Positions 1 to 8,067 are shown, counted from the first letter of the stretch. The stretch is DNA of 64,000 bases from Eikenella halliae (GCF_001648475.1 NZ_LXSQ01000017.1:1-64000); one strand, 5' to 3'. Numbers and translations: made by a program. Notes: generated from the sequence alone by a model not told the origin.

Positions 1-75
1 TGCGGTTTGGCTGATGTTTTTGCATTGTTCGTAATAGTTTAAAGCTTTGTTCCTTAAGTCCGCAGAGTATGCCAT
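1..75 (-). CDS. IS630-family transposase, N-terminal fragment (runs off the window)
   Basis: The reverse strand from the ATG at 75 reads 25 codons (MAYSADLRNKALNYYEQC...) up to the window edge without a stop. This opening, with alternating basic and helical residues, is typical of the N-terminal helix-turn-helix of IS630-family transposases of Neisseriaceae, which move at TA dinucleotides. Only the DNA-binding start is visible, so it cannot be told whether the gene is intact. The sequence between 76 and 128 would be the 5' end of the element. Family assignment rests on recognition of the N-terminal motif only. Confidence 0.7.
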   Translation of the reverse strand, partial: MAYSADLRNKALNYYEQCKNISQTA

Positions 76-128
76 GGTTAGACCTTCAAAGTTGAATATT
101 GTACTATTTTGTTTTTAATTTACTATAA
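1..128 (-). mobile_element. IS630-like element, 5' end
   Basis: Upstream of the transposase start, about 50 AT-rich bases end in TTTTTAATTTACTATA at 113-128. Read outward on the reverse strand this is TATAGTAAATTAAAAA, close to the TATAGTGAATTAAA and TATAGTGGATTAAA termini of the Correia elements in this window. TA at the tip fits the TA target of IS630 elements. The other end of the element is outside the window. Confidence 0.5.
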
Positions 129-220
129 CAAAAATCAGGACAAGGCGGCGAGCCGCAGACAGTACAGATAGTACGGCAAGGCGAGACAACGCTGTACTGG
201 TTTAAATTTAATTCACTATA
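127..220. repeat. Correia repeat enclosed element (CREE), left tip altered
   Basis: From about 130 the sequence follows the Correia element body (ATCAGGACAAGGCGGCGAGC, then the AGTACAGATAGTACGG core) and ends in a normal right terminus, TTAATTCACTATA, at 208-220. The expected left terminus is replaced by the tip of the IS630-like element. Neisserial CREEs are non-autonomous MITE-like elements that can carry promoters and IHF sites. This one ends 9 bases before the start codon of the next ORF. Confidence 0.8.
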
Positions 221-229
221 CTTACTGCC

Positions 230-520
230 ATGCGTACACCCTTCAAACTCAATGCTTCCCTGTGGGAGCTGCCGTCTGCTCACATCGGCGATATTCCCAG
301 CAAGCACATCGACACTACCCTCCGGCAGCATCCGTGCATCCACTTATCCGACTACACCCTGGCGCCGAATGCGGATATGTGGACGCTTATGTTTCAAGGT
401 AACGATTTTATCGTGATCAACGATCTAGCCGAAGGCTTGAGCATCCGCTTTACCGATTCCGCACAAACCGATTTGGCAGAAAAGCTGCTGGCCATCATTG
501 AGCCCCCAAAGGCTACCTGA
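230..520 (+). CDS. Hypothetical protein, 96 aa
   Basis: A small soluble protein with no signal peptide or membrane segment; I do not recognise a family. It begins 9 bases after a Correia element, so its promoter may lie within that repeat; no convincing ribosome binding site is visible. Its stop codon is the TGA inside a DUS copy (the last codons read K-A-T-stop from AAGGCTACCTGA). Codon use looks like the neighbours', which supports a real gene, but the function is unknown. Confidence 0.5.
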   Translation: MRTPFKLNASLWELPSAHIGDIPSKHIDTTLRQHPCIHLSDYTLAPNADMWTLMFQGNDFIVINDLAEGLSIRFTDSAQTDLAEKLLAIIEPPKAT

Positions 521-587
521 AACACCATAGCCAAACAAAACAGGCACAACCGCAAAGTTGTGCCTGCTTGTTTATCCGCCACTCCGA

Positions 588-1268
588 TTAACGGGCAGGA
601 GAACAATCTTTATACAGCATTTGGCCATTGGGCGCGCTCACGATGATGTCTTGGCTGCGGTAGTTGGCCGAATCCATGGCATTGGTGGTCAGGCGGTAGC
701 CGTTGGCGCTGAATACAGTGTCCACATTGTCGGAAGCCGACAGGTTGTACGGCAGGCGCAGATTGCGGTTGTTCACGCGCAGTTCGGCGCTGGTGGGCAC
801 ACCGGCAGAGTTGAAGCGGTAATTCACATTCAAACGACGGCCTTGTTGGCAAACATAGGCCACGCTGCCGCTGCGGGCTGAAGCGGGCGGAGCTTGGCGG
901 GCAGGCTCGTTTTGGCGCGGATTACAGTCTTTATACAGGAATTCGCTGCGCGGCGAGAGGATGCTGATGCCTTCTTCGCTACGGTAGTTGCGGGCGGTAA
1001 GCACCGGGCCGGTCAGGTTGTAGCCGGCACGGTCTTTAAACGCAGTGCCTGTGCTGTCAGAGCGGCGCGCATCGAAAGCCATGTTGCGGTTGCTGCCGTT
1101 GAGGCGGGCGCGCGCAGACACGGGTTTGCCGCGGCTGTTGAACTGATAGCTCACATCCACCTGTTTGCCTTGTTGGCAGACATAAGACACGGTGCCGCCG
1201 GCGGCGAATGCCGGGGCAGCGATGCCCACAGCCAAAGCAGCTAATACAGTTGATTGCCAAAATTTCAT
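588..1268 (-). CDS. Secreted protein with two ACP/MliC-like (lysozyme inhibitor) domains
   Basis: The start at 1268 is chosen because it gives a classical signal peptide (residues 1-23, cleaved after AFA) and has an AGGGAG ribosome binding site 8 bases upstream. The mature protein holds two related domains, about residues 26-117 and 134-225. Each opens with a (V/A)YVCQQG motif and closes with YKDC, giving one probable disulphide per domain, and a proline/alanine-rich linker joins them. The second domain closely matches what I recall of the neisserial adhesin complex protein ACP, a periplasmic or surface protein that inhibits human lysozyme; the first is more diverged. Known ACP proteins have a single domain, so this is a tandem duplication. 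Protection from host lysozyme or adhesion is inferred from the family. Confidence 0.75.
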   Translation of the reverse strand: MKFWQSTVLAALAVGIAAPAFAAGGTVSYVCQQGKQVDVSYQFNSRGKPVSARARLNGSNRNMAFDARRSDSTGTAFKDRAGYNLTGPVLTARNYRSEEGISILSPRSEFLYKDCNPRQNEPARQAPPASARSGSVAYVCQQGRRLNVNYRFNSAGVPTSAELRVNNRNLRLPYNLSASDNVDTVFSANGYRLTTNAMDSANYRSQDIIVSAPNGQMLYKDCSPAR

Positions 1269-1501
1269 TTTCAAACTCCCTTCATGTTGGAATGTCATTA
1301 GCGTTCTCTAGGCGGGTCGGCCTTTTTCGTGGCCAAAACCCGATGCAGAACAACGGATGCATTGTAACAGACTGTTTTTTTAAACTACGGTTAGCCCCAA
1401 GTTAAAGTATGTAGCGGCTTTATGGGCAATTCATTTTTCAGGTAGCCTGAAATCAAAGCAAAGGCTACTTGAAAACAGCCGTATCCAGCCGCCATTTTAT
1501 T

Positions 1502-1513
1502 TTCAGGCAGCCT
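1502..1513 (-). repeat. DUS dialect variant AGGCTGCCTGAA
   Basis: TTCAGGCAGCCT is the reverse complement of AGGCTGCCTGAA, one base from the local Eikenella dialect and equal to the dialect reported for Simonsiella-type relatives. It lies in the intergenic region before the cupin gene. It could be a point mutation of the local DUS or a trace of exchange. Confidence 0.4.
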
Positions 1514-1563
1514 CAACAAAACAGGCGCGGTTCGGCATACCGCGCCTGCTGCTTTATCCAAAC

Positions 1564-1908
1564 TCAATCCACGTTCACCATCACCAGCAACATCCGGCAA
1601 GTGCTCACGGCGCTCAGCGCATGGCGCTCGTTCGGGGCGAGATACACCACATCACCCGCATGCAGGATTTCGTGGCGCGCGCCGATGGAGAAATCCATCT
1701 CGCCTTCCAGCAGGGTAACCACCACGGCCTTGGTGGAAGTATGCTCGGTAAGCACTTGGCCGGCATCCAGCGTAAAAGCCACCACGCGCAGCAAATCGTT
1801 GTTCAGCACGGTGCGCGAAGTGGTGGCCTGCTCGCTCACAGGCAGCGCCTGGTTCAGGCCGAGTTTGAATAGGGATTCGGATACGGGGGTTACAGCAGTT
1901 GCAGACAT
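1564..1908 (-). CDS. Cupin-domain protein, 114 aa
   Basis: A single-domain cupin. The N-terminal half carries the first cupin strand set (GQVLTEHTSTKAVVVTLLEG, with one His), and the second part carries HAGDVVYLAPNERHAL with further His residues that could bind a metal. A length near 110 aa is usual for small cupins with a beta-barrel fold. No substrate can be assigned. It is preceded by its own AT-rich region (1909-2161) and is not in an obvious operon. Confidence 0.75.
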   Translation of the reverse strand: MSATAVTPVSESLFKLGLNQALPVSEQATTSRTVLNNDLLRVVAFTLDAGQVLTEHTSTKAVVVTLLEGEMDFSIGARHEILHAGDVVYLAPNERHALSAVSTCRMLLVMVNVD

Positions 1909-2161
1909 CAGATTGCTCCTTATTTGTTAACGGGTGGGAGAAAAATCCGGCCGGCAGGGTTTGATTGGATATTTTATTATTGTTTGAAATGGTTAGCCGC
2001 CTAATGCAGGCCAGCTGGCGGCAAACTTAATAAGTTGAAACCATCATAACATATTTTCAGGTAGCCTTCCCGCTGCCCGGCAGGCTACCTGAAAACCCCC
2101 AAATAGTTTACACTTCGCCATTGATATCCATTCCCGCCCGCAAGACGAAAGGCCTAGCCTC

Positions 2162-2491
2162 ATGAAACTGTTTTCGCTCATCATCAAACTGCTGCTTTTG
2201 GCGGTTTTTATCATTTTAGCTGCATTCAACACCCATATCGTCAGCTTCAGCTACCTGCCCGGCAGCGAAATCCGAATGCCGCTAATCCTGCTGCTCTTGG
2301 CGTTTTTCGTTATCGGCGCGGTGTTCGGCGTATTTTCCATGTTCGGCCGCCTGCTCGCTTTGCGCCATGAAAACAACCGCCTGCGCAACGAAGTGCGCAA
2401 AAACGCCCGCATCGCGCAGGAGCAACTGCAAACGCCCGCGCCTGCCGATGCCGCCCAGCCTGTGCCCGACGCCGCCCCAGTGAAGGAATAG
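2162..2491 (+). CDS. lapA: LapA-domain inner-membrane protein
   Basis: 109 aa with two N-terminal membrane segments (about residues 5-25 and 40-62). These are followed by a short helical region (LLALRHENNRLRNEVRK) typical of the LapA/YciS family, then a Pro/Ala-rich tail. LapA partners LapB in controlling lipopolysaccharide assembly, through FtsH-mediated turnover of LpxC in E. coli. The next gene, lapB, begins 4 bases after the stop, the conserved lapA-lapB arrangement, which strongly supports the call. Confidence 0.85.
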   Translation: MKLFSLIIKLLLLAVFIILAAFNTHIVSFSYLPGSEIRMPLILLLLAFFVIGAVFGVFSMFGRLLALRHENNRLRNEVRKNARIAQEQLQTPAPADAAQPVPDAAPVKE

Positions 2492-2495
2492 GCGC

Positions 2496-3674
2496 ATGGA
2501 CGGCAATATTTGGTGGTGGCTCACCCCGATTATCCTGCTGCCAGTCTTCTTTGCCATGGGCTGGTTTGCCGCCCGGGTAGACATGAAAGCCGTGCTCAAG
2601 CAGGCCAAATCCGTGCCCACCGCGTTTTATGCCAGCCTGGATGCCCTGGTAGACCGCAATCTCGGCAGCGCCGCCCGCCACCTGGCCGACATGACCGAGC
2701 TGCTGCCCGCCGGCGACAATGCCCACGAGCTGCACCTCACCCTGGGCAAACTCTACCGCCAGCGCGGCGAAAACGACAAAGCCATCCGCCTGCACCAAGC
2801 TCTGCTCGAAGCGCCCGAAACCGTGGGCGAAAAGCGCAACCAAGTGCTGTTTGAGCTTGGGCAAGACTACCAAAGCGCCGGTCTGGTAGACCGTGCCGAG
2901 CAGATTTTCCTCGGCCTGCAGCAAGGCAATATGGCCGCCCAAGCCCGCCAAGTGCTGCTGAATATCTACCAACAAGACCGCGACTGGGCCAAAGCCATCG
3001 ACACCGCCCAGCTGCTCAGCCACGACGAACAAACCTACCGCTTCGAAATCGCCCAATTCTATTGCGAGCTGGCGCAAGCCGCCCTGTTCAAATCCGACTT
3101 CGAGCAAGCCCGTGCCAATATTGCCAAAGCGCTGGATGCTAACCGCAAATGCGCCCGCGCCAACATGATTCTCGGCGATTTGGAGCAAAAACTGGGCAAC
3201 TACCCCGCCGCCGTGGCCGCCTACACCGCCATCGAAAAACAAAACTATGCCTACTTGAGCATGGTGGGCGAAAAACTGTATGACGCCTACGATGCCCAAG
3301 GTGAAGCCGCCGCCGGCCTCGCCGTGCTCACAGGCTACCTGAAAACCTTTCCCCAGCTTGATTTAATCAATGTGGTGTACGAAAAATCACTGCTGCTCTA
3401 CGGTGAAGAAAAAGCGGCCGAAACCGCCGTCGAACTCGTGCGCCAAAAGCCCGACCTCGGCGGCGTATACCGCCTGCTCGGCCTGCGCCTGAACAACCTC
3501 GACCCCGCCTGGAAGAGCGATGCCGACATGATGCGCGGCGTAATCGGGCGCACCCTGCAGAAAAACGTGATGTACCGCTGCCGCCACTGCCACTTCAAAT
3601 CGCAAGTATTCTTCTGGCACTGCCCCGCCTGCAACAAGTGGGAAACCTTCACCCCCAACAAAATCGAAGTTTAG
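2496..3674 (+). CDS. lapB: Lipopolysaccharide assembly protein LapB (YciM)
   Basis: 392 aa, the usual LapB length. An N-terminal membrane anchor (about residues 5-22) is followed by a long stretch of TPR-like helical repeats. A C-terminal rubredoxin-type zinc ribbon at about 357-384 has two C-x2-C pairs (YRCRHC and CPAC). In E. coli LapB links LPS synthesis to FtsH proteolysis of LpxC and acts at the cytoplasmic face of the inner membrane. An in-frame DUS (encoding GYLKT) sits near residue 280. Translation is likely coupled to lapA. Confidence 0.93.
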   Translation: MDGNIWWWLTPIILLPVFFAMGWFAARVDMKAVLKQAKSVPTAFYASLDALVDRNLGSAARHLADMTELLPAGDNAHELHLTLGKLYRQRGENDKAIRLHQALLEAPETVGEKRNQVLFELGQDYQSAGLVDRAEQIFLGLQQGNMAAQARQVLLNIYQQDRDWAKAIDTAQLLSHDEQTYRFEIAQFYCELAQAALFKSDFEQARANIAKALDANRKCARANMILGDLEQKLGNYPAAVAAYTAIEKQNYAYLSMVGEKLYDAYDAQGEAAAGLAVLTGYLKTFPQLDLINVVYEKSLLLYGEEKAAETAVELVRQKPDLGGVYRLLGLRLNNLDPAWKSDADMMRGVIGRTLQKNVMYRCRHCHFKSQVFFWHCPACNKWETFTPNKIEV

Positions 3675-3692
3675 CCCCGAACGGAAAACAAA

Positions 3693-4202
3693 ATGCCCGA
3701 TAACATGATGACCATCAACCAAATGTACCGCATGCTCAACGTGTGGACACACCGCATCCGCCACAGCGACCGTTTCATCGAACGCTACAGCGGCGCCCAA
3801 CGCGCCCTGCTGGCCTACCTCAGCCTCGACCTCCTGATGGAAGACGACGGCTTAGTGCTGCTGATTGCCAATGGCCGTGGCAAACACGCCCTCGCCCCCG
3901 AAACCGCCGAATACCTGCGCCAATGGGGCGTTCGCGACACCCCCGACATCATCGACCGCGCCCGCATCCTTTACCAACAGCATGGCGAGGCCATCCAAGC
4001 CGCCACCCGAAACGGCAGCAGCATTGAAGAGCTGCGCGCACAATTCCCCCAGTTCGACGAACTCGATGCCGACTACTGCCTCGTGTGCGAAGACGACTTC
4101 TGCACCGTCTGCCCCTATGTCCGCCGCCACCCCGCAGAATTTGCCGAGCTGACCGCCGCCGCAGGCGAAATCGGCAGCCCCATGCCCCCGCTTGATGCTT
4201 AA
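3693..4202 (+). CDS. DMP19/DUF4375-like acidic protein
   Basis: 169 aa, rich in Asp and Glu, beginning 18 bases after lapB and so probably in the same transcript. The central segment (DGLVLLIANGRG, then a region ending in QWGVRDTPDIIDRARILYQ) resembles the DUF4375 family, which includes the neisserial DNA-mimic protein DMP19. DMP19 uses surface carboxylates to occupy the DNA site of a transcription factor. The C-terminal part has a cysteine-rich stretch (CLVCEDDFCTVCPY) that I do not recall in DMP19. The family call is from partial motif recognition, and a DNA-mimic role is inference. Confidence 0.55.
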   Translation: MPDNMMTINQMYRMLNVWTHRIRHSDRFIERYSGAQRALLAYLSLDLLMEDDGLVLLIANGRGKHALAPETAEYLRQWGVRDTPDIIDRARILYQQHGEAIQAATRNGSSIEELRAQFPQFDELDADYCLVCEDDFCTVCPYVRRHPAEFAELTAAAGEIGSPMPPLDA

Positions 4203-4206
4203 TTTC

Positions 4207-4258
4207 AAAGGCTACCTGAAACCTATTCCCCAGCAACACGGCTTTCAGGTAGCCTTTT
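4207..4258. terminator. Inverted DUS pair, candidate terminator
   Basis: AAAGGCTACCTGAAA and its reverse complement are separated by about 20 bases, and the right arm runs into TTTT. Inverted DUS pairs commonly act as Rho-independent terminators in Neisseriaceae; this one would end the lapA-lapB-DMP19 transcript. Confidence 0.6.
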
Positions 4259-4287
4259 CCATTCCAATCCCATCCGCCCCCATCCCC

Positions 4288-5025
4288 ATGAACCCTCTTA
4301 TCCTCGATTCCGCCGCACCCGCCCGCCGCATCCCCGTTATCGTCGCCCTCGATTTTGCCAACGAAGCCGATACCCTCGCCTTCGTGCGCCGCCTCAGCCC
4401 CGATTTGTGCCGCCTCAAAATCGGCAAAGAGCTGTTTACCGCCACCGGCCGCCGTCTGGCCGAAGCCCTAATCAACCAAGGCTTCCAACTCTTCCTCGAC
4501 CTCAAATACCACGACATCCCCAACACCGTGGCCGCCGCCTGCCGCGTGGCCGCCGACATGGGCGTGTGGATGGTGGATATGCACACCGCCGGCGGCCGCC
4601 GCATGATGGAAGCCGCCGCCGAAGCCGTGGCCAACCACCGCCAACGCCCCCTGCTCATCGGCGTAACTGTGCTCACCAGCATGGAACAGGCCGACCTCAA
4701 CGAACTCGGCCTCAATGCCCCCATTGCCGATTGGGCATCCCGCTGGGCCGCCCTGGCGCAGCAATCCGGCCTCGACGGCGTGGTCTGCTCCCCGCACGAA
4801 GCCGCCACCCTGCGCCGGCAGCGCGGCAGCGAATTTGTGCTGGTTACGCCCGGCATCCGCCCCAACCCCGGCGGCAACCAAGACGACCAGCGCCGCATCA
4901 TGACCCCCGCCCAAGCCCTCGAGGCCGGCAGCAGCTACCTCGTAATGGGACGCCCCATCACCCAAGCGCCCGACCCCGCCGCCGTGCTGGCCGAAATCAA
5001 CCGCCTGGCCAATCCTGCCGACTAA
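4288..5025 (+). CDS. pyrF: Orotidine 5'-phosphate decarboxylase
   Basis: 245 aa. The start at 4288 gives the standard length and begins just before VIVALDFANEADT; an upstream in-frame ATG would read through the DUS hairpin. The active-site motif LDLKYHDIPNTV holds the D-x-K-x-x-D charged network. The phosphate-binding end motif (VTPGIRP) and the C-terminal YLVMGRPIT segment complete the TIM-barrel family. The enzyme makes UMP from OMP in the cytosol, the last step of de novo pyrimidine synthesis. It appears to be a single-gene unit. Confidence 0.95.
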   Translation: MNPLILDSAAPARRIPVIVALDFANEADTLAFVRRLSPDLCRLKIGKELFTATGRRLAEALINQGFQLFLDLKYHDIPNTVAAACRVAADMGVWMVDMHTAGGRRMMEAAAEAVANHRQRPLLIGVTVLTSMEQADLNELGLNAPIADWASRWAALAQQSGLDGVVCSPHEAATLRRQRGSEFVLVTPGIRPNPGGNQDDQRRIMTPAQALEAGSSYLVMGRPITQAPDPAAVLAEINRLANPAD

Positions 5026-5078
5026 GCAGCCAATTGCAATCAGGCTACCTGAAAATGAAGCCCAAAGAAGCCTGGATT

Positions 5079-5184
5079 TATAGTGAATTAAATTTAAATC
5101 AGGACAAGGCGGCGAGCCGAAGACAGTACAGATAGTACGGCAAGGCGAGCCAACGCTGTACTGGTTTAAATTTAATTCACTATA
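5079..5184. repeat. Correia repeat enclosed element (106 bp)
   Basis: Bounded by TATAGTGAATTAAA at the left and TTTAATTCACTATA at the right, with the usual body (GACAAGGCGGCGAGCC and a TACAGATAGTA core). It interrupts a DUS-bounded intergenic segment, because one DUS lies at 5041-5053 and the inverted partner at 5227-5238. Confidence 0.9.
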
Positions 5185-5239
5185 ACAAACCCGCTTCGTT
5201 CGTTTGAACTGCGTTGAAGCTTCGTTTTCAGGTAGCCTT

Positions 5240-5345
5240 TATAGTGGATTAAAATAAGAATGGGACAAGGCGGCGAGCCGCAGACAGTATGAGCAATACG
5301 GCAAGGCGAGCCAACGCCGTAGCATTCTTATTTTAATCCACTATA
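5240..5345. repeat. Correia repeat enclosed element (106 bp), second subtype
   Basis: Starts TATAGTGGATTAAAATAAGA and ends with its inverted counterpart, ATCCACTATA. Arms just inside the tips differ from the element at 5079 (AATAAGAATGG instead of AATTTAAATCAG). It lies only 55 bases after the previous element and upstream of the ABC permease promoter. Confidence 0.9.
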
Positions 5346-5390
5346 TTCATTTTGCCGCCAACCATCCCCTTTCCGGCCACTTGCCGCCAA

Positions 5391-5419
5391 CTGACAAGCC
5401 CGCCGTTTTCTTGTACAAT
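5391..5419 (+). promoter_or_regulatory. Candidate sigma-70 promoter for the ABC permease
   Basis: CTGACA at 5391-5396 and TACAAT at 5414-5419 are 17 bases apart, close to the -35 and -10 consensus, about 57 bases before the start codon. Confidence 0.5.
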
Positions 5420-5475
5420 CCGCCCCTTATTTCGTCAAAATCCGTAAACAATTCTGCAACTGAGCTAAGATTTCT

Positions 5476-6255
5476 ATGAGCAGCGAAACCGGCCTTATTC
5501 AACTGTTTTCCCAACATTTTCCGATTATCTACGAATATCGCCAAATGTTCTTCTTCGGCGTGCTGGCCACCATCGGCATCGCCGCCATCGCCACATTTTT
5601 CGGCGTTATCCTAGGCCTATGCAATGCGCTGATCCGTGTAATTAAAATCGAAAAAGGCAATGCAGTTACCCGTGGCATATTATGGCTGCTGCAGCAATGC
5701 TCACGCCTATACGTGACATTTTTCCGGGGTACGCCGCTGTTTGTACAGATTCTCGTGTGGTATTTCGTTTGGTCGCCGATACTGGTACACCCGCAGCACG
5801 GCCTTCTTATTGACGGGGATTTGGCCCGACAGTTGCGACAAAATTACGGCGCATTGATTGCCGGTGTACTTGCCTTATCAGTCAACTCCGGCGCATACAT
5901 TACCGAAATCTTCCGCTCCGGCATCAAATCCATCGACCGCGGCCAAATGGAAGCCGCCCGCTCGCTCGGTTTGAGCTACGGCCAAGCCATGCGCTACATC
6001 ATCCTGCCACAAACCGTCCGGCGTATGCTCGGCCCTTTGGGCAACGAATTCATCACCCTGCTCAAAGACAGCTCGCTCTTGGCCGTCATTGCTGTGCCCG
6101 AACTGGCTTATGCCGCCAAAAGTGCGGCCGGACGCTTCTCGACAATGGAAGAACCGTATTACTTTATCTCCCTGATATATCTACTGCTGACTATCGTATT
6201 GGCCTGGTTCTTCGCCCGCTTGGAGAAAAAATACAATACCGACGGCAACCGCTAA
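5476..6255 (+). CDS. Amino-acid ABC transporter permease (HisM/GlnP type)
   Basis: 259 aa with about five to six membrane helices and the conserved cytoplasmic EAA loop (GQMEAARSLGLSYGQAMRYI) that contacts the ATPase. It belongs to the polar amino-acid uptake family, whose complexes need a periplasmic binding protein and an ATPase. Neither is in this window; the gene stands alone between two CREEs and a terminator. The substrate cannot be told. Confidence 0.88.
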   Translation: MSSETGLIQLFSQHFPIIYEYRQMFFFGVLATIGIAAIATFFGVILGLCNALIRVIKIEKGNAVTRGILWLLQQCSRLYVTFFRGTPLFVQILVWYFVWSPILVHPQHGLLIDGDLARQLRQNYGALIAGVLALSVNSGAYITEIFRSGIKSIDRGQMEAARSLGLSYGQAMRYIILPQTVRRMLGPLGNEFITLLKDSSLLAVIAVPELAYAAKSAAGRFSTMEEPYYFISLIYLLLTIVLAWFFARLEKKYNTDGNR

Positions 6256-6274
6256 CCACCTGTTTCCAGCAACC

Positions 6275-6308
6275 AAAAGGCTACCTGAAAATTTCAGGTA
6301 GCCTTTTT
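6275..6308. terminator. Bidirectional terminator made of inverted DUS
   Basis: AAAAGGCTACCTGAAA followed at once by its reverse complement and a T-run; A-run on one side and T-run on the other. It lies between convergent genes (ABC permease and glycosyltransferase) and can serve both. Confidence 0.75.
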
Positions 6309-6322
6309 ATCATCTGCAGTGC

Positions 6323-7900
6323 TTACTCTGCGGGCAAAAACTGATCCACGCCATTCTCGCACCACACCAACTTCTGCTCCTGAGCAGCGGCCAGCAGGCG
6401 GTCGTTTTCCGGCAGGGCGGCGCGTTCGGCTTCGGGGTGGTAGAGGTGATAGGCTACGGCGGCGAATTTCAGGTTGGCGCGTTGGCCGCCGTTGTTGAAA
6501 AAGCGGGCGACAAATTCGCTGTCTTCACGCCCCCAGCCGACAAAATCGCTGTTGAAGCCGTTGATTTTCAGCGCATCTTCACGGAAGAAAGCCATATTGC
6601 AGCCGCGGATGCCGTGGAAATCGTCGCAGGTTTCGCGGCGCAGGATGCACTGGGAAAGCCATGGCAGGCGACAGGCGGAGAAGCGTTTTTCAAAACGTTT
6701 TTCCAAGCCCTTTTCATACCATTTGAGCACGCGGTAGTTGGCAGGATTGGCCAGCAGCTCGTTGGTTTTCTCGGGCGTGAGGATCACACGGCTGCCCTGC
6801 ACAAACAGGCCTTTCTTGGCGGCGCGTTTGTGGTCGGCGATAAATTCGGGATGCAGCAGCATATCGCCGTCGATAATCACGATATAGTCACTACCCGCCT
6901 GCGCCAAGGCGCGGTTGCGCGATTCGGCCAGGCGGAAGCCGTCGTCGGGCTGCCAGGCGTGCAACAGCGGCACGGGAAACTGCGCCCGATAGCGTTCGAC
7001 CACGGCACGGGTATCGTCGCGCGAGCCGTCGTCGGCCACAATCACTTCCTGCGGCAGCACGCGCTGCGCCTGCACCGAGCGCAGCACGGCTTCCAGCGCG
7101 TCGGGGCGGTTATAGGTGGTGATGATGAGCGACACGGTAAGCCGCTGGTTGGCTTCGTGCAGCTTGATGTATTTGTAGTAGGCGCCGCTGGCGTTGGCAA
7201 AGGCAATCGTCCAGCCGTCTCCGCCGTCGAGCATGCCGCGTTTCAAAATATAGTTTTTGAAAAACGCCGCCGCGCCGTGCCCTACTGCGCCGAGCACGGA
7301 AGCGCGCCGTTTGAATTGCTGCTGCGCGGCAAACAAATCGGTGTAGTGCTGCATTTTGCTGATGAGGGCGGCGGCGCCGTCGAACGAATAATGCAGAAGC
7401 GGATGTTTTTCAGGTAGCCTAACCACGCTGCTGCCAGCCGGTTCGATCAGGGATTCGTGCACTTGGTTGTCGTTGAAGCGCACGGTTTGGCGGTGGTAGA
7501 GACGTTTCACCCAATCCGGATACCAGCCGCAGCTTTTGATGGGGCGGCCGCGATAATGGTTCAGGCGCGGCAGGGCGTAGATTTTGCCGCTGTCGCTCCA
7601 ATCAAGCGCGCAGATGGCTTCCACTTGCTCGGGCGGCAGGATTTCGTCGCTGTCGATATTGAGCACCCAATCGTTGCGCGCCAAACCGGCGGCCAGGTTT
7701 TTCATCAGGCCGAAGCCGATAAAGTCGTGATGGTGCACGGCCACATTGGGGCAGCGGCGGGCAATGTCGAGCGTGCGGTCGGTGGAGCCGTTGTCGAGCA
7801 CGATGATTTCGTCAAACGCGGCCAGCGCGGCCAGGCAGGCTTCCAAGTGCCGCTCGGCATTTTTCACCAGCATGGTGATGCTCACGGGGATGGGGGTCAT
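6323..7900 (-). CDS. Fused two-domain family-2 glycosyltransferase
   Basis: 525 aa made of two complete GT2 enzymes. Residues 1-252 match the WaaE/LgtF type that adds a sugar to the LPS core heptose (start VSITMLVKNAERHLEACLA, Asp motif NIDSDE, C-terminal YYKYIKLHE). Residues about 254-525 form a second GT-A domain (VSLIITTYNRPDALEAVL, motif IIDGDM, then GWGREDSEF as in the galactosyltransferase-like C-terminal family). Such enzymes transfer sugars from nucleotide donors at the cytoplasmic face of the inner membrane. A role in lipooligosaccharide or another surface glycan is inferred. An in-frame DUS encodes RLPEK inside domain 1. Confidence 0.85.
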   Translation of the reverse strand: MTPIPVSITMLVKNAERHLEACLAALAAFDEIIVLDNGSTDRTLDIARRCPNVAVHHHDFIGFGLMKNLAAGLARNDWVLNIDSDEILPPEQVEAICALDWSDSGKIYALPRLNHYRGRPIKSCGWYPDWVKRLYHRQTVRFNDNQVHESLIEPAGSSVVRLPEKHPLLHYSFDGAAALISKMQHYTDLFAAQQQFKRRASVLGAVGHGAAAFFKNYILKRGMLDGGDGWTIAFANASGAYYKYIKLHEANQRLTVSLIITTYNRPDALEAVLRSVQAQRVLPQEVIVADDGSRDDTRAVVERYRAQFPVPLLHAWQPDDGFRLAESRNRALAQAGSDYIVIIDGDMLLHPEFIADHKRAAKKGLFVQGSRVILTPEKTNELLANPANYRVLKWYEKGLEKRFEKRFSACRLPWLSQCILRRETCDDFHGIRGCNMAFFREDALKINGFNSDFVGWGREDSEFVARFFNNGGQRANLKFAAVAYHLYHPEAERAALPENDRLLAAAQEQKLVWCENGVDQFLPAE

Positions 7901-7932
7901 AAGGCCTCTTCTATTGAATACGATTGGATGGC

Positions 7933-8067
7933 AAAGGCTACCTCAAAGCGAAGCCTTAACACCGTTAAAACAAACGAAATGAGTTTCTGCGAAGCTAAAA
8001 CGAGCAAATCGGGTTTCGCCAAAAACAAGGCGTTCAAAAGCAGCCGAGCCAAGGTTTCAGGTAGCCT
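7933..8067. repeat. DUS-bounded intergenic cassette
   Basis: A near-DUS (AAGGCTACCTCAAA) and an inverted DUS (TTTCAGGTAGCC) enclose noncoding sequence with the recurring word GAGTTTCTGCGAAGC. The same word or its complement appears in other DUS-bounded spacers of this window, for example at 26937-27004 and 37465-37552. I see no ORF in it. Confidence 0.5.
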
